Positions 21,074-32,815 of a stretch of 64,000 nt of DNA are shown piece after piece (positions within the stretch are counted from its first letter, which is position 1; every line of letters begins with the position of its first letter). The position numbers and the translations under genes are program-made. The notes under the pieces are model-generated. The model was not told where the DNA came from. It did not search any database and was given only the letters and a program-made list of their open reading frames with translations. The stretch is from contig NC_053123.1 in the NCBI RefSeq assembly GCF_010015445.1, positions 7,338,434 to 7,402,433 of the forward strand. Reading direction: 5' to 3'. This stretch comes from Perca fluviatilis (Eukaryota; Chordata; Actinopteri; Perciformes; Percidae).

Positions 21074-23904
21074 CAGCTAAATAATTTTAAGGAGAGATGG
21101 TGGTGATTGCGTAATATAGAAGTCTTCCTGAAAGAATTTGCGCTGAGCTTTTTTTGTGATTTAGGTATGAGGATTTGTCGACAGATTATAAGAAGTAAAG
21201 ATCTATGAGTTTACGTGACAGCAGAAATGCATGGACGGTCAATAATAAAAAGCACATGTGATTTGTAAACAGAATAATTCAGTAAAGATTATTGGATGTA
21301 AAAAGTCTTACATGTGTTTGGCCATTTTGGGCACAACAATAAATGTACACACGGACAATTAGAGGTGATTACTTTGATTGTTCTTCCATTATTATAACAG
21401 ATTGTTGGATACATTTATAATAACTTTGTGTCTGTGTGGATGACACAGACACACAGGTTCTTTTTTTTTTATATTTTAGCATCTTCATACACAAGCAGAG
21501 CTCTACATTCTTACCAGGTTTTCAGAAAGACACCATTCAGTTTGAAAATGCTTGGCCAGTAATCAAATCATTTATTATTTTTCCACAGTCCAAAGGTTTC
21601 ATTTCCAGTCAAACGTAAGAAAAGTGTGCATAATCTAAACATTCTTTTCATTCCCATAGGGGCCGAGAGTAATTGTAGAGCCTCCTCCCTTTTGAAAAGT
21701 GAGCATCACAGTTGATGCCTTGGAATGATAATGATCATACATAAAAAAAAAAGACCTTGAAGATAGGAAATCAACTCCCCACTCAAGTTAGTGAGACCTC
21801 TGCAAAGTTTGCCTCTTTAAATGAAACCACAATGTCTGTCTCAAGTGATTGAAAATACTCTCCTATTACCTGAAAAACAAACATGAAATTTGTTCAGGGA
21901 ATGAGAGGAAAGACATTTTTTTTTTTTTACTAGAAAAAATAAACTATTTTCGATTCTTGGCATATGACTGAGACTTTAAGGAGGCTTTGGAGCCTGAGAA
22001 CTGCAGGCCCAGACCTGACCTCCACAGGAACCGAGCCTGAGGCAACACAACAGAGGATGTTTATCTGAAGCATGGGACAGGTTGGGTTGCACATCAGAAG
22101 CACATTCCAAGATGGAGACGTAACCTGTCCACCAAACAGTTAATCAGCCTATATGTCAGGTGGGTAGTAATCTTAACTGAAGTGTTGACATGTGCTTTCA
22201 TTGCTCTTTTGAAAAAGTTCCACAGAGGTAAATAGGACATTTATTTATTTTTTTTTTTTTTAGAACTGGGAGACATGGATGGATGGGTAGGTAGGTAGGT
22301 AGGTAGGTAGGTAGGTAGGTAGGTACCTATAGGTAGGTAGATAGATATTTTCTGTTCGGGATGGATGTATGGATGGATGGATGAATGGATGGATGGATAG
22401 ATGTTTTCTGTTCTATTAGGTGGCTATTTACAATTGGCATCAGACCGGTTTTGTTAAGAGTACCATTATTAAAACTTGCAAGCCTGAGGTTCCATTGGAC
22501 CAGCAATAACTACTCCACAGCACCCTGATGCCAAACACAAATACAACACAGCATGGGAGTGATCTCATAAAGCATAAAAAGTGCTGATAAAATGTTCTGA
22601 TTCAGCCAGAGAATTATGAATGCTTCAATTGCTCGCTCAAACGCTGCTGAACTTACAAAGGTTTGAATTTAGCGATATTTTTCTTTCTTATTTTGACCCT
22701 GGAGAGACACTTTATATCTCTTCTCCTTTGCAGCACATCTCTTTCACAGAGCAGAGTTGTCAGACAGTCTCGTTGCCTACGGCCAAGTTTGAATTACTTT
22801 CAAGTGACTTTGTTCCATCCCTGATATCACCTTAGCCTAAACTTGTCTTGAAATCTACACAGCGAGGTAGGGAATAGAAGCAGATATTGATTAGCGGGCT
22901 TCTCATGAAAGGCTCTGAGGTGAGGAGTAAATACTTGTGGAAAGATGCAATAGAAAATCATTGTAAGGTGATAAAAAAGTCTCTTCATAGACCTTTTCCA
23001 TTATATCTAATGAATAAAACAACACTGTAAGTAGGTGGTTAAAGGGAAACAGCTACTTAAGGCTTTATGGTATCAGTTAATTAGATGGTTTCTGTAGCTA
23101 TCTAGAGACAGCAAATCAGTGTATATAGGGATAGATGAGGTTAGGAAGCTTAAGTCCATCCATATTGAAACATACCTTGATGAACTGATTTGAACTTGCA
23201 AAAAGTGTAATGTTTGCTGCCTCAAATATCTCTATAATAAAGAAAATAAGGTATTACTGATGTTCAGGGGACTACAAGTACACTCAGACCTTTGATGAAC
23301 CCTGAGCTATCTGTGAAGTGTAGATATGAGCGGGGCTCGAATTTCTGTTCTCCATCCCCTATGGCACATTTGGTAAGCATTTGGAGGCCTAGATAACCTC
23401 TGACCCCAGGCTGCCAGTTCAACCAGATAACCTTTGGTTGCTTGTGTCAACGGTTCCTGATGCTGATCCATGTTCCCATCAGAAAGACGTATGTCAGTAT
23501 TACCTGCATGTAACTGCTTCCAGGCAAAACAGAAAGTTCTCAGAAATCCCCAAAAATAATTAGGCTGGTGCTCTTGAATGGCAGGTTAAGTCATCATTTC
23601 AATGATGTGTTAGAAAGAGAACTCAATATGTGAATGACTTTATTGGTAAAGTCAAAATTAAATTAAGAAAATAATTAGAGCTGCATACTTCCCCTGTGAG
23701 AGCAGTGATTATTTCTGCTCAACTATGAATTCCAGTAAGGTAAGGCCAAAAGGCCAAAGCATCAGTATTGGATGGGTTGAATATGTTAAGTTTTAGTGTC
23801 TTTGAGATTTTCACAGATAGCCAATGTCCCCATCCAATCTGAATTCAGGAAATCTTTCAAGAACCATTGGTTTTGTGGTGACATAAAGCAACATAATGCT
23901 ACTT
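21074..23904. other. No recognisable gene
   Basis: About 2.8 kb with only short T/A runs (21460, 21740, 21919) and the tetranucleotide block at 22246-22402. No domain-bearing frames. Confidence 0.45.
22246..22402. repeat. Compound microsatellite: T-run, (GGTA)n, (GATG)n
   Basis: T12-15, then GGTA units from about 22287 to 22325, a short interruption, AGGTAGGTAGATAGATA, TTTTCTGTTC, then GGATGGATGG units. The TTTTCTGTTC text recurs after the last block, so part of the array is duplicated. Confidence 0.95.
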
Positions 23905-24182
23905 TCACCCATAGAATATAAAAATAGTGGCCGTATCAGCAGCGATGGCACCCATTGGTTTGTGGATTGCTGCTTTGAAGCCTCAAGTTTTGGCAATTTG
24001 TCCGTTGCCATCCCACCCGACGTGACCGTTTTTGATGAGAGGGTGGAGCTGGGGAGCATGACACGCCAAGCCAAGTGTTGTTTATGGTTTCAAGGGCGCT
24101 GCGCTAAGCTAAACGCTAAACTCCCTAAGAAAATGTTTACTGAGGTAACAAATCCGTCCATTATTTTTTACAGTCTATGCTT
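23905..24182. mobile_element. Short inverted-repeat element (MITE)
   Basis: CATAGAATATAAAAATA near the left edge pairs with ATTTTTTACAGTCTATG at the right (inverted, with mismatches). The interior text GATGGCACCCATTGGTTTGT, GAAGCCTCAAGTTTTGG and CCCACCCGACGTGACCG matches a fish MITE I recognise. The plus strand is open for about 120 codons across it, but the product has no domain. Confidence 0.55.
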
Positions 24183-24464
24183 TCACTCTGCGACTAAGAG
24201 GTGGCAGCCGTGTCATACGCAGCCACAAGAGGTCACTTGTCGGCGAAATCTAGACAAGTGAACAAAGTGTGTTGCTTTTTCTGACGAGTCTCTTATATCT
24301 TTATTAAGAAATAATGCTACAAGCTTGTCATGAGGAGCAAAATAAATTAATCGCCTGATACAAATAGCCTGGTTTGAACCTTTCTTCCAACTTTACTCTC
24401 ATGAAGTTTAAAAAGTTTGTTCTTTTTCAGTCACACCCTGCTGTAAATTCACATGGTAGATATG

Positions 24465-24576
24465 GTAGTTATGGAAACTACCCAGCATAATCACTGACCA
24501 CTGACCTGGACAGGGAAAAAGTTCATTCCTTTGCGCAAATGCCCATCAACAACAGATGTTGAAACTAGTGATCTAC
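24465..24576 (+). repeat. Diverged direct duplication, copy 1
   Basis: Shares GTAGTTATGGAAACTACCCA, TTCATTCCT, CATCAACAACAGATGTTGAA and ACTA with 25746-25865, 1.28 kb downstream. Copy 2 carries an extra CTTCT, so the copies differ by a small indel as well as substitutions. Confidence 0.8.
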
Positions 24577-24879
24577 CTTTTTCTTTCTTGATCACATCTC
24601 CAGCTTTAAATCTGATTCCATATCACGCACGCACGTACACTTTATTGTAAATTACAGCCATCATAACCCAAAGTATGCTGGCAGCCGTGTGTTACTGTCA
24701 ACAGTGCCACCCCATCCTAATGGTTAAGCTGTCATGATACCTGGGATTCAAACAGAAAGCTGTCAGTCACTTGAGGCCTCTCTGACCTGGAGTTGTTCTC
24801 TCCATTAGGCTATAACAGCACATTCATAGTTTTGTTAATACCGCCACTTTCCTTTTAGTGCAAACACCCTCACTCAACA

Positions 24880-25080
24880 CTCTAATACACTCCCCCGGTA
24901 GCCCTGGAATCTATTTAAATCCACCATCACACCATCCATTGCTGCTCCCACTTTGAAGCATAATTAATATGCAACAACAAAGCTAAGGATAATTAAATTT
25001 TCTTTCCATTTTCATGTTGCAGCGAGTGCCATCCAGCGTGACACTTGATGAAAGGAGTGCCCCTGCTGTCCGCATATGCT
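24880..25080. other. Candidate conserved non-coding element
   Basis: GCATAATTAATATGCAACAA and GGATAATTAAATTTTC lie near GC-richer text (GCGAGTGCCATCCAGCGTGA). This is inference from composition only. Confidence 0.22.
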
Positions 25081-25745
25081 GACAGATGTGTTTCAGAGAA
25101 ATGCTCAATATATACATTGGCATAGGATGGAGTGTCTTTTCGGCTATGCAGAGTTTGTCCTCTGTGAGGCAAAAATTTGGGTAAAAAATACAGAAATACT
25201 ACGAATCAAGGTTTACATAGCTTGCTTTCACATTAATAGACAATGTAATGTGTCACATGTCGACTGGAAGGCAGTGAAAAAGGGGGGTAGGTCAAGGAAT
25301 TCAAGAACATAAATTACACTATGTTGACTATGATATCAAATAAAATATCATAATAGATGGAGAGGGAAAGTTGCATGTGATGCTTAAAAAGTTTTGGTTG
25401 GTTGTAACTGTATGATTCAAATTTGGCTTTCTGGTTGATTAAAAAAATGGCTGGTCTGCATCAACAGCTGTTGTTTTTCCAACACAATACCAACCTTTTG
25501 CTACCTATTACTTAAGCATTCCCTTAATCAGTGCACGGCTTTTATAACATCCTTTCATTTTTTAAGTCCACCTATATTTCTGCAATGCTACCTAATAATG
25601 TGTTTTTTTCAGGTAGTGAGTAGTGTAGTGCCATTTCTCAAACGCCTTTACTCGTGTTATGTTTTCATGCTGAGTGGGCATGCCACAAGAAAAAACAGCA
25701 GTTTATGACTAAATGTATGTATTTATGTGATGCAGTAGAACAGCA

Positions 25746-25865
25746 GTAGTTATGGAAACTACCCAGCATAATCACTCTTCTACTGACCACCGACTTGGAC
25801 GTTGAAAAGGTTCATTCCTGTGTGCAAATGCACATCAACAACAGATGTTGAAACTATTGCTCTAC
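25746..25865 (+). repeat. Diverged direct duplication, copy 2
   Basis: Partner of 24465-24576. Flanking sequence on either side does not match, so the duplicated unit is about 110-120 bp. It may be the end of an unrecognised mobile element. Confidence 0.8.
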
Positions 25866-26385
25866 ACTTTACATTATCCTACATCCTGGACTGCACTCCT
25901 GTCCATATATATCCTGATATTTTGCACATCCGTCAACATTTTTGCACATCCTGCACTAAACCATTCAGCTTTTTTTTCCCCCTCTTATTCTCTTACAGTC
26001 ATATTGTACATATTTGTTTTTGTATTTATTGTTTATTTCCTTTTAATATGTTAATGTTTATGTATGTGTGACAGCTGAGAGCCTGTTGTCTTGTGCATGT
26101 ACACTCTTGTCTGTCTTGTACACTTGCAGGTCTGTGACTGGGAGCACCAGGCCAGTCCTCCCAGTCTACATAACCCCACCTGCCCCAGTCCAATGTGCAG
26201 CATTCCCTTCACCCAGCACCATCAGGATTTTATTCTATGTTTTAGTTACTTCCTTTGTTAGCTACTGACAACATGCACCACACATTGTGCACGGCATCCA
26301 TACACCCTCATACATCACTGATCATGACAACCACACCACATCGTCTTTTTTTGTTTGCACTATTATTTAATAAATTTGTTATTAC

Positions 26386-27288
26386 CAGTGTTGCCACAGT
26401 TACTTTGAAAAAGTAACTTAATTACTTTACAGATTACTTGATTTTAAAAGTAATTTAGTTACTTTACAGATTACTCGGTTTTCAAAGTAACGAAGTTAGA
26501 TTACAAGTTACTTTATTAGTTACATTCAGCAACTGCCGACAACCCCCCCCACAGCCTCAACATAAAAATGACAACCGGTTTACTGTGAGGCAGCTCGGCG
26601 TTGCCAGTAGTAGGGATCTGGTTTATTATGGCACAAAAGAGAGCGAGTCAACCGTGTTTAAGGGCAGCATTTCCTCTACAACATACTGCCAGACCAACTT
26701 CTTCAACTCTCCCCCACTTACTGGTTTTGCACCGATGTCCAGCTTTTGTTGTTTGGGTGGTGGGGGACCTCCTGCTCTCTGCTTCACACCACCTGCTGGG
26801 ACTTGCTCTGTAAGGTTGACTGCAGTGCTGCGACTCCAAAAGTTTCTTCAAATTTGACGTAGTGTTTTTGTAGCTAGATAGCACTTTGTCGCCACCAGCA
26901 CAGAGTGTACAACCAACCTTAATACTGCCGTCTTTAGCTGACACAAACTCAAAATAGTGACTGTATTTCCAGCTAGAAAGCGCGAATCTCTCTCCTCCCT
27001 CCATTGTTGTTTACGTTTGTGTCGCTGCGTGGTACACGTGACCTGTCCTCATGCTGAAAACGTGACTTGTCGCATACGTGACCTCACTCCCCGGGACGCA
27101 AGAAGAAAGCAAATATATATACTTTTTACTAAGGAAAATGACCAAAATAGTAACGCACAGTGACTTGGATAAGTAACTTTAATCTGATTACTGGTTTGGA
27201 AATAGTAACGCATTAGATTACTCGTTACTGAAAAAAGTGGTCAGATTAGAGTAAGGCGTTACTAAGTAATGCATTACTGGCATCACTG
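26386..27288 (-). mobile_element. Non-autonomous hAT element with retained BED-finger exon
   Basis: The ends CAGTGTTGCCACAGTTACTT and ..GCATTACTGGCATCACTG are inverted repeats. The flanks GTTATTAC (26378-26385) and GTTATTAT (27289-27296) are an 8-bp target duplication with one mismatch, the hAT size. Internal repeats of AGTAACTTAATTACTTTAC/AGTTACTTTACAGATTAC are typical of this fish family. About 900 bp remain, enough for only the first exon of the transposase, on the minus strand. Confidence 0.88.
26648..27004 (-). pseudogene. hAT transposase N-terminal (BED zinc finger) fragment
   Basis: Minus-strand frame of about 118 codons. It begins MEGGERFALSSWKYSHYFEF, then VSAKDGSIKVGCTLCAGGDK and NTTSNLKKLLESQHCS. 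The W..SHYF start, CxxC pair and NLKKxLExxH end fit the BED finger that many hAT transposases use to bind DNA. The first histidine of the usual HxxxH pair is a leucine here (LKKLLESQH), so zinc binding is doubtful. The dimerisation and RNase-H-like catalytic parts are absent. It cannot act as a transposase; a repressor role for such fragments is possible but unsupported. Confidence 0.7.
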
Positions 27289-27296
27289 GTTATTAT

Positions 27297-28439
27297 TAAG
27301 TTGGCTGTGCATCTCCCTCTTTCCTTGTGGCCTGTCAGCCGATCGTAACATGTTGGGGGCTTGTCCACAAGCCACAAAGCAATTTTTCTTGTGTTACTTG
27401 GCAATAAATCTTTTTTCTGATTCTGATCAAATTAAAAGCCCTCTAGCGTTCCTGTGGAGAGAATATCTTCATTTGTTAACAATTGGCTTTTATTGTGAAA
27501 TATTTGCAAGACAAACTCAATGAAAGATAGGGCTGGCAGTAGCAGCAGCGCTGTCTGTATGGAAACAACACACGGGCGAGTCGCAGCAGTTTCAGCGAGA
27601 TAGCCGCTGCCCGGGTATTAGGCTTGTTTCTGCAGTAAAAACCATTGGAATCCATCATATCCAACATTACTTAAATTTGATTACAGCCATGGCTCTCTAG
27701 AGAAACTAACTTTTAACAGCTTATTTTAAGCCAAAAGAGGGGGGAGTATTTTCACATAATTTTACAAAAGTAAAGACTGTTTGGGTGATGTGAGGGTGAA
27801 CAAATGTTGAGAGAATTTTTAGTTTTTGTTCCTTGATTGATTGTGTATGAAGTAGTGCTGGAAAAGAAAACAGTGACAGAAAAACCCTGGACTACAAACT
27901 GTAAAAATCACATTGGAATACAGTACCTGATACGGCTGCGTTAGCTCATTTGCGTTGCACTCAGGTCACAGTCTTTCATTGTAGGAGAAAGTCTTGTTGA
28001 CTCTAATGTAAACAGACGTATGACGATAGACGCATACAAAAACAGTTTCTGAAATACAAGTGGCTTGACCTGGAATAAACAACAAGCTGAATGTGTAGAG
28101 AACAACGTGGTTTGGAAATAATTAAACTGAAAAGACTCTGATATTAAAAGATACCCACACAGAAGAGCCATAACAACTTCTCCCATGTACGTATATAGTT
28201 GTGTATGGAAGTTATTTTACAGTATGTACTGTACATATTATAGCAATAGAAAATGAAAAAGATGATTCATAGTCAGGTTGGTTTGGTGAGCATCAAGCCA
28301 CCCTGAGGCTGAGGATTAGAATCAATTAGTAGCAGAGCATTCGAGTGATCAAGGACTGAACCAACTTCTAATTTGAAGAGGAAAAAAATTATAGGGAATA
28401 TATCTACTGTTATAGGTCAGTGTTTCTTTTGGTCATTCG
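27297..28439. other. No recognisable gene
   Basis: Just right of the hAT element, GTTACTTGGCAATAAATC then TTTTTTCTGATTCTGAT (27394-27427) resembles a LINE tail of repeated TTCTGA units, so the hAT may have landed in a LINE 3' end. The rest is unannotated. Confidence 0.4.
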
Positions 28440-30090
28440 ATTTTCATTTCATAAACAGGTATTGAAAAACAAAAAACGAATGGTTATTTGATTTTCGTTT
28501 TAAAATACATTTTAAAATTGAAATACAAGGCGTTTTTTTTCCTTTTCATGGTCAAAAGGGGATGAGAGAAATTTAAAATATGCTTTGTTTTTCATTTTCT
28601 ATTTCATGTAACAAAAAATAAAATCACTAGAAAACAGAAATGAAAAAAGGCCTGTTGTTTTTATATTCTGAGACTGGATGTTGTCATTTCCAAGGCAACA
28701 GCGCCAGTGTACCAGTGTTGCTTTCAGCACAGGCTAAAATTACTTTGGATTCCTACTCTGATATGATTTTAGACATAGCGAAAAAAGGCCTGTCATGTGC
28801 AGAAATCTCTGTGTGCATATCACAGGGAAGTGGGGGTGCAAGAGGATTTTCTGCAAGAAATGTGAGGAGATTTTGCACTGAAAATGGCTCAAACTTGATG
28901 TGACCATAGACTGCATGGACTGACAGACTCATCTGACACCACGCTGAAGTTAGCTTCCGCTTCGCAGCGTCTGATTCTGATGGCTGAGGGTAACGTGTAG
29001 CCCAACTTCCTGAGCGACTGATCCTCCGTTTTTTTGCACCGCTTTACATAACTATACATAAATATGGCTATGAAATACATCTTGAAATGAATAAATGAGG
29101 CAATACATATAAAGATATAAATTAGTCAATATAGTTCAAAAGCCTAAATACATATGTTTTACTTTTATTTATTTCAGTGATCTTTATTTTATATGTAACA
29201 TTAACATTTAGTTCCCTATTTGCACGTTATATTTCAATTAAGTTTGGTTATCTTACAGATTCAGACTAAAAGCAACTAGCTAGCCTCCCTGGCATAATGC
29301 ATCAAACCATATCACTATCTGCCAAAGGAAATAAAACCTTAATACACCCATGAATAAAACACGAGCTCGGCAGATTCGTCTGCTACCCAGCTCATGTTAT
29401 CTAGCGCGGTCACACTAGAGCTTCGCACACGGACCAGAATCAGTCAGCACCGGGGGACCCGGGTCCCAACTTATGGTCACAACGGGCTGATGGCTAGCTG
29501 CTAGCTAGCTGCTAATTGAAGAAAACTGCAGCAGCTAATATTAGACCCAGCACCTTTTTATGAGACTATATCAGTTGAAAGAGTTTCTGTTGCAATTTGT
29601 GTAGGGTCAGAGACGAAGAGTCGGAGGAGGGAGGCAGGGAGAGGGAAATAAATAAATGTGACAGCTCAAGCATCATCAGAGTGGGGTTCCAAATCATAGA
29701 CTGTAAATATTAATATTAACAGTATAGATGTTCCAAAGTCATGTTAGCTTGTGCTGAAAGCAACACTGGTACACTGGCACTGTTGCCTTGGAAATGACAA
29801 CATCCGGTCTCTGAATATGAAAAAACAGGCCTTTTTTCGCTTCTATTTTCGAGTGATTTTATTTTTTGTTATATGAAATAGAAAATGAATATCAAAGGAT
29901 ATTTTTAAATGTCTCTCATACCCTTTTGACCAGGAAAAGAAGAAAAAAAACTCATTGTATTTCAAAAAGTGTGTTTCAATCCAACGGCTTTAAAGCAAAA
30001 AAAACTGCGTGCAATGACATAACGTGCTGTTTTGTTGTCAAACTGGTATATCGAATTTATTTGAGACATTTTAAGTTTCAGTTTTAGTTT
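28440..30090 (+). mobile_element. DNA transposon with long inverted repeats, internally deleted
   Basis: About 300 bp on the left (28440-28738) is the inverted match of about 340 bp on the right (29752-30090). Shared text includes GTTGTCATTTCCAAGGCAAC, CCAGTGTACCAGTGTTGC, AACAAAAAATAAAATCACT and GAAAAAAGGCCTGT. Between the arms lies 1 kb with one transposase-like frame at its left end and otherwise non-coding sequence. The outer tips and target duplication are not resolved. The repeat architecture is certain; the superfamily is inferred from the short protein fragment. Confidence 0.75.
28640..28903 (+). pseudogene. Transposase N-terminal helix-turn-helix fragment (IS3EU/Ginger-like?)
   Basis: After the inverted repeat the frame reads SYSDMILDIAKKGLSCAEIS, then GSGGARGFSARNVRRFCTEN and a stop at NLM. 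The pattern 'hydrophobic..GxSxxEIS...GxSxRxVRRFC' is the N-terminal DNA-binding helix-turn-helix of a group of fish transposases with an integrase-like core. I lean to IS3EU or Ginger, from memory of the motif. The core domain is missing. The codons before about 28733 lie in the inverted repeat, so the real start could be later than 28640. Confidence 0.5.
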
Positions 30091-30851
30091 CCATTCATTT
30101 TCGCACTGAATCACACAACATTTAAGCTAACATTTGCGACCAAAGTGTGCTAGCCAAAATGGATCGCGCCGTCTACCTACAAATGAGTAATATTGCACAA
30201 GTTGTAATAGTGCTTATGTGCCAGCTGATAGCAACATATCAAGCTATAATAAGACAACGGCGCTATCAAAACATCGCTTTGATGATGCAGATGCACGTAA
30301 ATGCCAACGATTTTTGCTATCTAAAACAGCTGTTATATTTCGCTGGCAAATTAAATTTAAAAAGTCACTCGTCACCTAAAACGTATTCACAATTCATTAT
30401 TTATTCAGTAAATAACGTTTCCATCAGCGTTTATCGCATAAGCCGTTGACCAATTACGAGAAAATCCAATGAGCTCGAACGTACAAACTTCAATATTCAT
30501 TAAATTCAATCAAATTGTACTGTTTATATAAGGCATTTTTCATTTGATATTACTTAATTTACAAAAAAACGTGCGGATGGAAACATGGCAACGGATACCT
30601 GCTAGTGGTAAGCCCACCAAACGTGACGGGAAGCGAGGTGGTCCCTTCCGTCAAAAATCGCCCATGTGGACATGCACTATTAGACTGCGTTAGTTTTAGC
30701 TAGGTGTATTGAGTGTGTTTTGGAGGGAATGGGTTTTTAAAAGATGGCTTGTTACATTATAGTCATCATTTACATCAAAAATATAAACCATAATGCCAAC
30801 ATATTTAGTTTAGTTGTTCCCATGATTATTGCTTTTATATGACACTAAGAA
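30091..30851. other. No recognised gene; one unexplained open frame
   Basis: From 30147 to 30449 the plus strand is open for 100 codons (LAKMDRAVYLQMSNIAQVVI..). The hydrophobic stretch QVVIVLMCQLIATYQAII could be a membrane segment or chance. No family is recognised. Confidence 0.35.
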
Positions 30852-31336
30852 TGTTATGGTTTTGGTGTTGTCTTATTTTGGTAGTCTGTTTTCTGTGTTG
30901 TATTTTGCTCAGTTTCCTGTTTTATTTTGAAGTCTCTGGTTTTCTGTCTTGTCTAATTTACTTCTTGTTTTTTCCCGCCTTTTTTGATTACTCTGCCCAG
31001 CCTAATGTGTTTCCCAGCCCTTGTGTCACCTGTCTTTTGTTATCTCATTAGTCTGTGTATTTAGTCTTTGTGTTTCCCCTTGTCCTTTGTCAGATAATTG
31101 TTTGTATGTTTCTGTGTGTGCCTGTCGTGGCTTCCGGTGTTAGTTCGTGTCTGTTTTTTTGCTCCATGAATTTCTTTTGTTTCATTTTTGGTATTGTTTT
31201 TTTGCCTGCTGCTGCGCTCAGGACTTCCTTGGTTTCATTTTGTGTTTCATCATTAAATCCTCATTTTCAACTTAGTCCTGCCTGCCTGCCTGCTCTCTGC
31301 ATTTTGGGTCCGCCTTTCCCTACTACACCCTTAACA
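30852..31336 (+). mobile_element. Solo LTR with perfect 5-bp target duplication
   Basis: 485 bp that start TGTTATGGTTTTGG and end CCCTTAACA, so they have the TG..CA ends of an LTR. They are flanked by AAGAA on both sides (30847-30851 and 31337-31341), the 5-bp duplication made by LTR-retroelement integrases. ATTAAA near 31252 could be the polyadenylation signal. There is no internal region, so this is the product of recombination between the two LTRs of a full element. A truncated relative is at 18469. Whether the parent was gypsy-like or ERV-like cannot be told from an LTR. Confidence 0.88.
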
Positions 31337-32558
31337 AAGAAAGGTTTAAGAAGGGTCTAAGAAAGTTCACTGACAGTCATTATCACTGCTGCTGTAGTCA
31401 GAATCATTGTTCAAACATAAGTAGACATATAGCATCCTGACACTCACGCTGTCTGTACTTTCACACAAAACGTATACTGCGAGGAAAGTGGAATTCTTCA
31501 GACTTCAATAGTCTTAAGAGATGCCAAAGAAGGTGCAATTAGCAGGTGTCATGAAGCAGTGACGTGATTCAAAAGGCAATCAACAGCTACGTTCATGTGA
31601 TCCTTGTTGTTAATTCCAATTCCTGTGCATTAATTTAGTACTGCTGTTCAGACTGGAGGCCCTGAGAGTTTATTGTACTTGTATGATGGTCTGGAGTCTT
31701 GTAAGCAATGTTTATAATGTTGACTTTTTCTATTTTCCTATACATTTGATGTGATTCAACACAAAGAGTAATGTAAAGTATGAAGTTATTGCCCTTCGAT
31801 TGTTTTTTGTGAGGACTCTTGTTTTTATTTTGATATGTTTTCCTCTATCTATGTTACTATAGAGGGGTTGTATTGAAGTTTAAACTATCTATAGTAATGG
31901 ATATGTGAATGACTGTTATGGCCTTATGCCTGATTTCATGTGAAAGTTGTTGATAGGTGCACAAGAAACAGTCACCTCCTACAAAAGATGGCTTCTCAGG
32001 ATGTAACACCATTTGCATGAAGATGGTCTAGTACCTAAACGTTGCCTACTATTAAACTTTATCTATTTTTGCAAATTAGACAGTGTGCAGGAGTTTTCTT
32101 CGCAGCCTGGTATCCCGCAAGAGCACTGCTGTGTCTCTCCTCTACTGTGTTTACCATGCATACAGTACATCATCAATGTAGTGTGCTCAGCCACTTCTGA
32201 AAACCTGAAATACACCTCAGAAGGATACCAAACAAGCTTGAGATAAGAACAATGCAATCACTGGTGTAAGCCATCTAATATTTAAACATTTGCAGCTAAC
32301 ACTTGACCACTGTGACAAGAGTGTGGCGAGTCGCCGCAATTCCCTTGGCGTTCGTGATTAGTGAATTATAAGCTTATCAGTATTTTGGTGAGCAGGAAGG
32401 CAGAGGAGCTAAAGGCCTCTCCTTTTCCCCTGGTGATGCATGCTGGTGCCCCGCTAATGGTGGCTAATTTGCTTGTGAGACATAATTGGGTTCCGGAAGC
32501 ATAAACTCAACGGGAATTGTGAACACCAGCAGAGATAGTAGCTGGGCGAGGGAAAGTG

Positions 32559-32602
32559 TGTGTGTGTGTGTGTGTGGGTGTGTGTGTGTGTGTGTGTGTG
32601 TG
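32559..32602. repeat. (GT)n microsatellite
   Basis: About 22 dinucleotide units with one GG interruption. Confidence 0.97.
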
Positions 32603-32755
32603 GTTAGCATAGGTTTGCTCACAGTATGTGTATGCACTGTGTTACACATAGCAGATAATTACTGCATTTTGGTGTGCATTTCTTTAGTGTGCATCCAAAG
32701 TGTAGGAGTCTCTTTAAAGGGGTTTCACCACTATGCTTGAGGATATTAATTGGGG

Positions 32756-32815
32756 TGCGTGTGCGTGTGCGTGTGCGTGTGCGTGTGCGTGTGCGCGTGT
32801 GTGTGTGTGTGCGTG
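32756..32815. repeat. (GTGTGC)n repeat
   Basis: Seven or so hexamer units of GTGTGC, then GT, then GCGTGC. A 150-bp spacer separates it from the GT array at 32559. Confidence 0.97.

Larger units (their letters stand above)
24183..26385. other. No recognisable gene; contains a duplicated segment
   Basis: Holds the two diverged copies at 24465 and 25746 and a candidate regulatory stretch at 24880-25080. From about 25870 to 26070 the sequence resembles the 3' region of a LINE (TGCACATCC repeats, TTTATTGTTTATTTCCTTT). Confidence 0.4.

Noticed and set aside
30147..30449. 100-codon frame starting MLAKMDRAVYLQ
   Set aside because: No homolog recognised and no support from splice sites; noted in the region entry but not called as a gene.
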